Shown: positions 43,268 to 51,154 of the stretch, piece after piece | Layout: each line of letters begins with the position of its first letter | Numbering within the stretch: the stretch's first letter is position 1 | NCBI GenBank assembly: GCA_021202525.1 | Contig: JAJQCV010000112.1 | Location: 1 to 62,015, forward strand | DNA length: 62,015 bases | From: Akkermansiaceae bacterium | GTDB taxonomy: Bacteria; Verrucomicrobiota; Verrucomicrobiia; Verrucomicrobiales; Akkermansiaceae | Direction: 5' to 3' | The notes under the pieces: model-generated | Told to the model about the DNA's origin: nothing | What the model saw: only the letters and a program-made list of their open reading frames with translations | Database searches by the model: none | Position numbers and translations under genes: made by a program

Positions 43268-43867
43268 TTAGCTCAGATATTCCGCCAGCAATCCCTGGAG
43301 TTCCTTGTGGGCATAATGCAATCGGGATCTGAGCGTTCCTTCCGAGATGCCGAGAAGGGCGGAAATCTCCGTATGATTAAGCCCTTTGACATCGTGCAGA
43401 ACCACAACTTCACGGTGTTTCGTGGAGAGCTTTTTGAGCGCTTCGTTGATCTTGAGCTGAAGTTCGTTTAAATGAGTGCGGCGTTCGGGGTCCGCCCCAT
43501 CCGTTTCATCCGCCATGTTCATGTCCTTTTCCGTATGGTCGCCGTATTCGTCGTCGTCCAGACTGTAGGTCATTCTGCGGTTGCGCTTTTTCAGGAAGTT
43601 CCTGGCATGGTTGACGGCAATGGAGTGAAGCCATGTGTAAAATGCGCTTTGACCGTTGAAGTAGCGCAAGGCCCTGTAGGCTTTGGAAAACGCTTCTTGG
43701 GCGATGTCATAGGCATCGTCGTAGTTGTCCGTCATTTGGTACAGCGTAGCATGGAGCTTACGGCTGTGGCGGATCACCAGCTCGTCAAAAGCACGAGAAT
43801 CTCCTTCCCGAGCTCTGGCGACCAGTTCAGTGTCTTCCAGGGTCGTATAATCAATGGGGCCCGACAT
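43268..43867 (-). CDS. RNA polymerase ECF sigma factor (RpoE-like)
   Basis: 199 residues. Sigma region 2 is seen in YDDAYDIAQEAFSKAYRALRYF and TWLHSIAVNHARNFL (read in parts), and region 4 in LSTKHREVVVLHDVKGLNHTEISALLGISEGTLRSRLHYA. A 30-residue acidic linker joins them. It presumably directs an envelope-stress regulon, since an anti-sigma-like and an HtrA-like protein follow. It lies 33 bases after purF and could be read through from the pur genes. Confidence 0.93.
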   Translation of the reverse strand: MSGPIDYTTLEDTELVARAREGDSRAFDELVIRHSRKLHATLYQMTDNYDDAYDIAQEAFSKAYRALRYFNGQSAFYTWLHSIAVNHARNFLKKRNRRMTYSLDDDEYGDHTEKDMNMADETDGADPERRTHLNELQLKINEALKKLSTKHREVVVLHDVKGLNHTEISALLGISEGTLRSRLHYAHKELQGLLAEYLS

Positions 43868-43900
43868 ATCAGGCGTAGATTACCTAAAAATCGGGGGGAC

Positions 43901-45820
43901 CTACAAGGGCAAATCGTATGCACGGCCCCCTTTACCCTCAAACCAGCGCATGTATGCCACATTAACTGTGGTGTAGCCGCCCGGTGTGGGATAGTCGCCC
44001 GTGAAATACCAGTCCCCGCAGGGTCCTTCAATGGAGGCGTGGAGGTTTTCGATGGTCTGGAAGATGACTTCCACCGGGCACGGTGCGTCGTGCGGGGTGA
44101 CCAGGCGGGTGATTTCCCGGGAGATTTCCGCATCCGTCAGGCCGTCGTAAATGGCTTTGACGCAGTTGCGGCGTTCTTCCCTGGGTTTGGCCAGTTCCGC
44201 CTTGCATGCCTGGAACACTTCTTCCAGCAGGCGGGCTTTCCCGTGCTGCTTGATCAGGGAGACTGCGGCCTGGAAGGCGATGAAGTTGCCCAGTTCGGAC
44301 ATGTCGATCCCGTAGCAGTCCGGATACCGGATTTGCGGAGCGGTGGAAGCGACGACGATTTTCCGGGGATTGGTGCGTCCCAGGATGCGCAGGATGGATC
44401 TTTTCAGCGTGGTGCCGCGGACGATGGAGTCGTCAATGGCGACGAGGACGTCTTCCGGTCCCACGGCTCCGTATGTAAGGTCGTATACGTGGGAGACGAG
44501 CTGGGCGCGGCTTTTTTCCTGCGTGATGAAGGTGCGCATCTTGATGTCCTTGTGCGCGATTTTTTCACCGCGCGGCCAGCGTTTCAAGATGGCGCTGTCC
44601 AGCATTTTTTCATCCAGCGTTCCGTTCCGGAGGGCTTCCAGAAGCTGGGCATGGACGCGCTTGCGGCGGTATACCCGCAATCCTTCCAGCAGTCCGTAAT
44701 AGGCGGTTTCCGCCGTGTTGGGAATGTAGGTGATGGCGGATTTGTCAAAACGGTCTTCCAGGGAGTCCACGATTTGTGGGGTCAGGGCCGCGCCGAGAGC
44801 CTTGCGTTCCCGGTAGACGATGGGGTCGTTGCCGCGGGAGAAGTAGATTTTTTCAAAGGAGCAGGGGGTGGGTTTCAGCGGCGTGGTGAATTCCGTGATG
44901 GCGTGCGTGCCGTCCGCCTTGATGGAAAGCATGTTGGCGGGAGGAAGCTCGTGCACCTGTTCGCTTTCCACTTCAAATACGGTCATCAGGGGGACGCGTT
45001 CGGAGGCCACCGCGATGAATTCGTCCGTAATCAGGTAGTGGCAGGGGCGGATGCCGTGGGGGTCGCGCAGGCAGAAGTAGTCTCCGTTGCCGATGGCACC
45101 CATGATGGCGTAGCCGCCGTCCCAGCGCTGGGCGGAGTTGTGGATGATTTCCTGGATATTGAGCTGGGAGGAGATGGCGTGGGGAATTTCCGGGCCGGGC
45201 ATGCCGCTGTCCCGCAGGGCGCGGTAAAGGTCCGTGTGGGCTTCGTCCAGATGGTAGCCGATTTCTTCCAGAACGGTCTGCGTGTCCGTGCCGAAGACGG
45301 GATGCTGGCCGCGCTCAATCATGCGCTGGTTGAGCTCCGGCGTGTTGGTCATGTTGAAGTTGCCCAGCACCATCAGCGTGCGCGTGGGCCAGTTGGTGCG
45401 GCGCAGGTAGGGATGGCAGGAGCCTTCGTCAAAGAGTCCGGAGGTGCCGTAGCGCAGATGGCCCATCAGGATTTCACCGCCATAGTCGAAGTTGTTTTTG
45501 ATGTCTTCCGCATCTTTCAGGTTGACCTGGCCGCGGCGGATTTTCTTGTTGAGCTTCTTGATCTGGCCGTTGAAGATGGTGGTAAGGGCGTCCTTGCTGG
45601 CGTCCCGGGTGCGGAACAGGTAGGGCTGCCCCAAAGGCATGTTAAGCTTCACGCAGCCGATGCCCGCGCCATCCTGGCCGCGGTTGTGCTGCTTTTCCAT
45701 CAGGATGAGCAGCTTGTTGAATGCCCAGAGGGTGGTGCCGTATTTGTCCTGAAAGTAAGAGAGAGGCTTAAGCAGGCGAATGGCGGCCACGCCGCACTCG
45801 TGTTTAAGAAAATCGCTCAT
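43901..45820 (-). CDS. purF: Amidophosphoribosyltransferase, long form
   Basis: 639 residues, over 100 longer than E. coli PurF. Starts MSDFLKHECGVAAI; the Cys at 9 is the class II glutaminase nucleophile position, which in this long form is internal rather than exposed by removal of one residue. EKQHNRGQDGAG and the PRPP-binding VAIDDSIVRGTT are diagnostic. It catalyses the first committed step of purine synthesis. The long form resembles that in Bacteroidota. It follows purM after 63 bases. Confidence 0.94.
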   Translation of the reverse strand: MSDFLKHECGVAAIRLLKPLSYFQDKYGTTLWAFNKLLILMEKQHNRGQDGAGIGCVKLNMPLGQPYLFRTRDASKDALTTIFNGQIKKLNKKIRRGQVNLKDAEDIKNNFDYGGEILMGHLRYGTSGLFDEGSCHPYLRRTNWPTRTLMVLGNFNMTNTPELNQRMIERGQHPVFGTDTQTVLEEIGYHLDEAHTDLYRALRDSGMPGPEIPHAISSQLNIQEIIHNSAQRWDGGYAIMGAIGNGDYFCLRDPHGIRPCHYLITDEFIAVASERVPLMTVFEVESEQVHELPPANMLSIKADGTHAITEFTTPLKPTPCSFEKIYFSRGNDPIVYRERKALGAALTPQIVDSLEDRFDKSAITYIPNTAETAYYGLLEGLRVYRRKRVHAQLLEALRNGTLDEKMLDSAILKRWPRGEKIAHKDIKMRTFITQEKSRAQLVSHVYDLTYGAVGPEDVLVAIDDSIVRGTTLKRSILRILGRTNPRKIVVASTAPQIRYPDCYGIDMSELGNFIAFQAAVSLIKQHGKARLLEEVFQACKAELAKPREERRNCVKAIYDGLTDAEISREITRLVTPHDAPCPVEVIFQTIENLHASIEGPCGDWYFTGDYPTPGGYTTVNVAYMRWFEGKGGRAYDLPL

Positions 45821-45883
45821 GGGATTGATATGAAAGGATTGTCCTGCAAGTGTGGTGTAACCGACGCGGAAAAATGATGTTCT

Positions 45884-46885
45884 CTATTCGCCCTCTACTT
45901 TTACATGGATGCCGCGGCCTTCTCTGAGTGTGCCGATCACTACGCCGCCCGGGCCTGCCTTGAGCGCGGCCTCCACGTCTTCCGGTTTGACGATAGCCAC
46001 CCAGCCGATGCCCATGTTGAACGTGTTGAAACGGTCTCCGGCATCCACGTGCTTCAGTATTTTCTGGGCCGCCTCATTGTCCCAGTACGGAATGGTCAGG
46101 TCCGCGCCGTAGTCTCCCAGGAAGCGTTCCAGGTTTTCCGGGAGGCCGCCTCCGGTGATATGGGCGTATGCCTTGGGAATGACGTTGGAGCGGCGCATGT
46201 CTTCCACCACGTCATGGTATAGGCGGGTGGGCTGCAGCAGGGAGCGGAGTTCCTCTTCGTTGACGACGTCCGGGTTTTCTTCCAGAACGCGGCGGATGAG
46301 GCTCCAGCCGTTGGCGTGGAAGCTGTCGGATTTGTAGCCGATGAAGACGTCTCCGGGACGTACGGTCGTGGGGTCGATCAGCTTGCTTTTTTCACAACAC
46401 CCGATGCAGAAGCCGGAAAGCTCCACGATGGATTCGGGAACGACTCCGGGCATTTCAGCCGTTTCCCCGCCGGCGAGGATGCAGTTGCAGGATTCCAGAT
46501 AGTCGCACATGCCTGCTACCAGGCGCGTGATGCGCGTGCGTTCCGCTTCCAGATTGGAGATGCCCAGATAGTCCAGGAAGAGAAGGGGATCGCCTCCGGT
46601 GGTCAGGATGTCGTTGACGTTCATGGCCACGAGGTCCTTGCCGGCGGTTTCCACCATGTCCAGTTCAAAGAGGATTTCCGTCTTGGTGCCGACGCCGTCG
46701 CATCCGGTGACGATGACGGGTTCTTGGTAGGAACTCAGGTCATAAGCGGCGGCAAAGAGACCGAAAGCCTGGTGCAGAGAGCGTTTTTTCTGTGTTCTTT
46801 TAACGTGAGAACTGATGTCGGATACAAAAGCTGCCGCTTCCTTGGTATCGACCCCCGATTGCTTATAGGTTAACTTGCCGGACAT
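45884..46885 (-). CDS. purM: Phosphoribosylformylglycinamidine cyclo-ligase (AIR synthetase)
   Basis: 333 residues from ATG 46885 (MSGKLTYKQSGVD); a frame nine codons longer is less typical. Landmarks: TGCDGVGTK, AMNVNDILTTGGDP, LAGGETAEMPG and AHITGGGLPEN. It makes 5-aminoimidazole ribotide, the fifth purine step. It is upstream of purF in the same unit; other pur genes are not in the window. Confidence 0.95.
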   Translation of the reverse strand: MSGKLTYKQSGVDTKEAAAFVSDISSHVKRTQKKRSLHQAFGLFAAAYDLSSYQEPVIVTGCDGVGTKTEILFELDMVETAGKDLVAMNVNDILTTGGDPLLFLDYLGISNLEAERTRITRLVAGMCDYLESCNCILAGGETAEMPGVVPESIVELSGFCIGCCEKSKLIDPTTVRPGDVFIGYKSDSFHANGWSLIRRVLEENPDVVNEEELRSLLQPTRLYHDVVEDMRRSNVIPKAYAHITGGGLPENLERFLGDYGADLTIPYWDNEAAQKILKHVDAGDRFNTFNMGIGWVAIVKPEDVEAALKAGPGGVVIGTLREGRGIHVKVEGE

Positions 46886-46998
46886 GAACGGATGGACTAG
46901 GTGTGGCCACATCCTAAAGGAAGGCCCCTGCCGCGGCGAGTGAAAAAAGAAGTATTTTTGCCATGAGGCCGCGCGGGCCGGGGTCTTTTATGAGACGC

Positions 46999-47460
46999 TT
47001 ATTCCACCTCTATTTTGCAGTCCCGCCGGAGCCACCATGCAACCACGGAGAATTTGCCGGGTCCCGTATAAAAGAGGGTCAGGTAAATCAGGAGGTAGAT
47101 GGCCGCCAGTTCCTGGGCGCCCCATCCGGACAGGCCTAGGTAAAGGAACAGGGCCACGCACATGTTGATGATGAGGATGAGGGTGGCCAGGCGCGTCAAA
47201 AAGCCGAAGAACAGAAGAACGGAGCATCCTACTTCCGCACCTACGCAAAGCAGCAGGGAAAGGAAGGAACCGATGCCCAGCGGGTCTTCAAACATGGCCC
47301 AGTTTCCGCTGAGGAGCATGTTCAGCTTCGGGATGCCGTGCACCAGCATCATCGCGCCCACGCCCAGGCGCAGCAGCAGAACGCCGAAGTCCATGCTGGT
47401 GTTTGTGGCAAGAGATCCCAGCAGGCAGCATGCGGGAGATTTGCATTTATTCTGTTCCAT
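46999..47460 (-). CDS. DoxX-family membrane protein
   Basis: 153 residues with four membrane spans. LLLRLGVGAMMLVHGIPKL and the region GAEVGCSVLLFFGFLTRLA are typical of DoxX/YqjF-like proteins, whose role is loosely tied to redox or envelope stress. The N-terminus contains CKSPACCLL, an unusual Cys cluster before the first span. It is 113 bases upstream of purM. Confidence 0.85.
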   Translation of the reverse strand: MEQNKCKSPACCLLGSLATNTSMDFGVLLLRLGVGAMMLVHGIPKLNMLLSGNWAMFEDPLGIGSFLSLLLCVGAEVGCSVLLFFGFLTRLATLILIINMCVALFLYLGLSGWGAQELAAIYLLIYLTLFYTGPGKFSVVAWWLRRDCKIEVE

Positions 47461-47534
47461 GCACTATATGACCTCACCGGAAGCAAAAATGCTCAAATAA
47501 AACGCAATATAATTTCCATTCCGCCATTTCCCTT

Positions 47535-47564
47535 GACGGCCAGTGCCGTCCGGCAAAGAGCCGG
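47535..47564. repeat. Two perfect adjacent stem-loops upstream of doxX
   Basis: GACGGC-CAGT-GCCGTC (47535-47550) abuts CCGGC-AAAGA-GCCGG (47550-47564), sharing one base. Together with the terminator at 47566-47601 they form three consecutive hairpins in 67 bases. On the minus strand they lie between the SGNH-gene terminator and the doxX start, so they could be a structured leader. Confidence 0.5.
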
Positions 47565-47565
47565 T

Positions 47566-47601
47566 AAAGAAAAAGGGCCGTTTCCTCGTGGGAATAGCCC
47601 T
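47566..47601 (-). terminator. Rho-independent terminator of the SGNH-esterase operon
   Basis: Stem AGGGC/GCCCT (47574-47578 with 47597-47601) with a long loop that itself holds a short TTCC/GGAA pairing; on the minus strand it is followed by TTTTTCTTT. It begins 22 bases past the stop of the esterase gene. Confidence 0.62.
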
Positions 47602-47622
47602 GGAAAAAGAGGATGAAAGGCG

Positions 47623-48592
47623 TTATTTTCTTGGCGGCAGCAATTTGAACGCGGAAGGGGATTTGGCGGATTTGATTGTCAGGGGCTTCGTCGGGTCCGT
47701 TTGCGTTTCCGTTCCGATGCTGATGATGATCCTGTCTCCGGGGTGAACGACCGTGGCGTTTTCAAAGACAAGCGTTCCGGCTCCGTCCGTGAGCCTCCAG
47801 CCGTCCATCAGGATGCCGGAATTTCCCTTGTTGTTGATGATGAGGCTGTCCGCGCCCGGTTCCAGTTGGGGAACCGGTTGTTTGATTTTCATGCTTTTCA
47901 CCAGCTTGGCGAAGGTGATTTCCGCAATGCGCCTGGCGCCTTCCGCCGTGGGGTGCAGACCGTCCACATACCATTCCGGGTGGCCGGAAAGGGGGGTGAG
48001 GGCGTCAAACAGGGCGGCTTTGTGCCTGCGTGCCACGGAGGCGATCAGTTTTTCCGCTTCCGGCCGGTTGGCGGCGGAACCGTTGTCCGATAGAGCGTAT
48101 TTGCGTACGTCCGGATAGCAGTTGCCCGGGAAGGCTTTTTTGCCGAGCGGTCCGCGGTAGTCCGGCCCCAGCATGCCCCAGGCAAGGAATCTGGCTTTCG
48201 GGCTGGCGGATTTCCATGCCTTGAACAGGTCGTCATAGCCCTTGACAAACAGGTCGGGGTTCCACCAGCGGCCCGTATCGTTGATGCCCAGGTTGCTGAT
48301 ATAGACGTCCGCCTTGAAGTCCAGGGCCTGCTTGTGCTGGGGGGGTGCTCCCGAACCAGCGGCCTGCCTGCCCCGGATAGTCTCCCGCCGTTTTTCCGGG
48401 GTTGCCGAATCCCTTGACGTCATAGGCCGGTCCCATCAGCGTGGCGAGCACCTGGGGGTAGCGGGCATCTCCCGGCTTGAGACCGGAGCCGAACGTGATG
48501 CTGTCTCCTACGCAGGCTACCTTGACAGGGGCCGCATGAAGAGTGCCGATGAAGAGTGCGGACAGGACGGATGCAATGATGGCCTTTTTCAT
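47623..48592 (-). pseudogene. SGNH/GDSL esterase gene, frameshifted in a C7 tract
   Basis: Signal peptide (MKKAIIASVLSALFIGTLHA), then SGNH blocks GDSITFG (29-35), a GIND motif and DGLHPTAEG, typical of secreted carbohydrate esterases. A C-terminal beta-rich tail of about 80 residues follows. The first two parts are in different frames: the start frame ends at 48233 and the catalytic frame runs from about 48340 to 47623. At the C7 tract (48339-48345, G on the plus strand), removing one base makes the join FGSTPQHKQALDF, which fits perfectly. The span is 970 bases, 3n+1. Last gene of an operon with a sialate O-acetylesterase, so the restored product (about 322 residues) probably de-esterifies mucin sugars. 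Confidence 0.85.
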
Positions 48593-48604
48593 TTGTCGAT
48601 GTTA

Positions 48605-50146
48605 TCAGTGTTTGACAGGTTTTACGGAGGAAGACGTGCGGAATGCCCTGGCGGGCAGTCCTTCTCCGTTGACCAGGTTGGGCGTGACGAAGGATGCCCA
48701 GCAGTACCGCGCTTCCTTGGGGTTTTTCACGTCCGGGGAGGTGAGCTGGATGACGGCATTGTCCCGCGTGGAGATGATTTTTGCTTCCGCCGGGTGGTAA
48801 ACGCCGTCCGCCCCGGCAATTTCAAAATGGGCCGGAGGCTGTCCGTCCGTGGTCGTCAGCCCCGCGGCGTGGTCCATCTGGATCAGGAGCTTGTTACCCT
48901 GAGTTTTGGCGGCCTTGAATGACGGGCCCTCACAGGGAGTTTTCCTGCCGTAGATTTTGTTCAGGGCCGTGTCCGCCAGACGTTCCCCCACAGGCTGTTT
49001 GTGGGGAGGGTGCACGTCGGAGTTGACGGACCCCAGATCGATGGTGTTGACGCTGTACACTTTGGGAAGAGTGTTTGCGATGCGGTCCTGAACTTCCCGG
49101 AATTCCGGCCATCCGGCCCGCAGGGCGGATTTGTCGTTGATGCGGGGGAGCTGAACCATCAGAAAGGGCAGGGACGGGTTGGAAAAGGCCTTCCGCCAGG
49201 AGGAGATAAGCGTACCGAGAAGCATGGCGTTTTGCTCGTTGTCAATGATTTCCGCATCGGATTCCCCCTGGTACCAGATGATGCCGCTGATGGGGAACCC
49301 GGTCATCCAGGAGATTCCGGATTCATACAGGAAGGCGGGTTTGAAGGGATGGTTCGGGCTCCCGTCCTTGAGTCTTGGCGCAATGTTCTGCCTGGCGCGG
49401 CCGCGCACCCAGGCGGAGACGAGAGGGGATTGCAGCCAGTCGTTGCCCCTCAGGCTGCGCAGCCCGCTGTTGGAGTTAATGACGGACTGGGGAATCCAGG
49501 CGGCCATCTCGGAGCCGCCCAGGGAGGAATGGATGATGCCTACCGGGATCCCCAGTTCCTTGCGGAGTTTTTTGGCAAAGTAGTAGGCTACGGCGGAGGT
49601 GGGGGCGGAGGATTGCGGGGAACTGACCGCCCATGCTCCCTTGTAGAAGCTGTCCGTTGTGAGGGAGTCGAAGTCCTTGTCCGTGTATGCTTTTCCCGCC
49701 GTGTGCGCCTGCGGAACGTTGTTGAAGATGCGCAGTTCCGGATCGGATGAAGCGGCGATATCCTGCTGCCTGCCCGTGGGGGTCTGGTCCAGGCGGAAGA
49801 GCATGTTGGACTGGCCGGAGGCCAGCCAGACTTCCCCTACCAGTATGTCTTCCAGTGTGGCGGCTTCACCGTTTTGGGAGGCCGTGAGCGTTTGTCCGGC
49901 CGCATTGGGCTGCATGGGGGGCAACGTGACGGTCCAGCTGCCTTTGGAGTCCGCCTTCGTTTTCAGCGTGGCGCCGCCGAAGGTAACGGATATTTCCTTG
50001 TTGGGGTCCGCCGTTCCCGAGACCGGAACGTTTTTTCCGTGGGGCAGGACCATGTGGGAACCGAATACCCGGTTGAATTGCGGTGCGGCGGCCCATGCCG
50101 CATTGAGTGCCGCCGCCGCCAGGATGAATGCAATGTAGTGACGCAT
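48605..50146 (-). CDS. Secreted sialate O-acetylesterase
   Basis: 513 residues. Signal peptide about 1-20. SGNH-type core with GQSNM at 111-115 (nucleophile Ser), SSLGGSEMAAWIP, WYQGESDAE and DVHPPHKQPVGERLA (Asp-His pair). It removes O-acetyl groups from sialic acids so that sialidases can act, which fits mucin use; the family also covers other carbohydrate esterases. It is the middle gene of a three-gene unit: membrane protein, this, SGNH esterase, with gaps of 8 and 12 bases. Confidence 0.92.
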   Translation of the reverse strand: MRHYIAFILAAAALNAAWAAAPQFNRVFGSHMVLPHGKNVPVSGTADPNKEISVTFGGATLKTKADSKGSWTVTLPPMQPNAAGQTLTASQNGEAATLEDILVGEVWLASGQSNMLFRLDQTPTGRQQDIAASSDPELRIFNNVPQAHTAGKAYTDKDFDSLTTDSFYKGAWAVSSPQSSAPTSAVAYYFAKKLRKELGIPVGIIHSSLGGSEMAAWIPQSVINSNSGLRSLRGNDWLQSPLVSAWVRGRARQNIAPRLKDGSPNHPFKPAFLYESGISWMTGFPISGIIWYQGESDAEIIDNEQNAMLLGTLISSWRKAFSNPSLPFLMVQLPRINDKSALRAGWPEFREVQDRIANTLPKVYSVNTIDLGSVNSDVHPPHKQPVGERLADTALNKIYGRKTPCEGPSFKAAKTQGNKLLIQMDHAAGLTTTDGQPPAHFEIAGADGVYHPAEAKIISTRDNAVIQLTSPDVKNPKEARYCWASFVTPNLVNGEGLPARAFRTSSSVKPVKH

Positions 50147-50154
50147 GATGATGT

Positions 50155-50932
50155 TTATTTGAGAAGGATTTCATCCCGCGTGAGCCCGGTTAGTTCCCCA
50201 AGGCGCCTGATCAGGTTGATCATGATGAAGATGAGTGCCCCCAGGATGGGAACGCCGATGATGAGGAATCCCCACCAGGTGATGCTGCCGATGGCTACGT
50301 TATAGGCTACCTGCTGTTCTTCCGCAGGAAGGCGCATGACGGAGGACATGAAGGAGAGGCTCAGGAAGAAGTTGCCTATGGAGGACGCCACGAGCGTTCC
50401 CGCCAGAATCCATGATGACCCGGCCAGCAGGCGCTGGTAGTCCCGTTCCCTGCCGCCGGATGCCACCGCCTGCTCTATTCTGCGGACGTCGAATAGTTCC
50501 GGTGTGTAAATGAACATGTTGAGCAGGGGGGGCGCTTGTGGAGCGGGAGACGATGACGGCAGCGGCCAGAATGAGGGGGATCAGCGCTTCCTTGCCGGCG
50601 AAGAGCCAGGGAGTGGCACCGTGAATGCGGCCGCCCGGACCGATGACGAAGATGCTGATGATGCCGGTGAGCAGCACGCCGGCCATGCCCACGCCGGACA
50701 TGAGGTCGAATTTTTTGGTGACGACGAGGGAACGGATTCCGTACACCAGCGGAAGGGACAGGGCGATTACCAGGGCCCAGACGGGGCCGATGTGCCAGAA
50801 GCTTTCTCCGGAAGGCCGTTCCAGCGGGTTGGCGGGACCTGCACTGCAATAGTCCAAGATCAACACCGGCAGAAGGATGTTGATGAAAATGCCGAGGAGA
50901 GAGGAACGGGAGCCGGATTGCGTTTTATCCAT
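50155..50932 (-). pseudogene. Multispanning membrane protein (VC0807-like), frameshifted in a C7 tract
   Basis: About 258 residues if repaired, six or so membrane spans, the last two separated by a helical loop; resembles the VC0807-type inner-membrane family of unknown function. The start frame (MDKTQSGS, ATG 50932) reads into SRSTSAPP and leaves the family; the other frame continues LLNMFIYTPELF to the stop at 50155. Removing one C from the C7 tract at 50526-50532 joins them as STSAPLLNMFIYTPE. The span is 778 bases, 3n+1. It is the first gene of the esterase unit. Confidence 0.78.
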
Positions 50933-51154
50933 GAATTGAATGATGTGAGTTCGTAACATACGTACAGGTTTCCCCGCAAGTTGCAAGCCCGTGTGCGGAC
51001 GTAAAGACCAGAAGGGGCGGAAGCGGCCTTTTTCCGGGAGATTGGGCGCCCTGCGGAAATCGTGGCATGTGGCTGCATGTTTCGTTCTTTTGGCTGGACA
51101 CGGCGGGTAATAATGTTCAGCTTCTCCCGTGGCTCTGACCGAGCCCTTTTCCCC

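Noticed and set aside
43472-45877. An 801-codon plus-strand frame opposite purF
   Set aside because: It mirrors purF codons and lacks a start context or recognisable domain. Similar long shadows occur opposite the sulfatase (53626-55803) and bioB/sulfatase (13345-15126).
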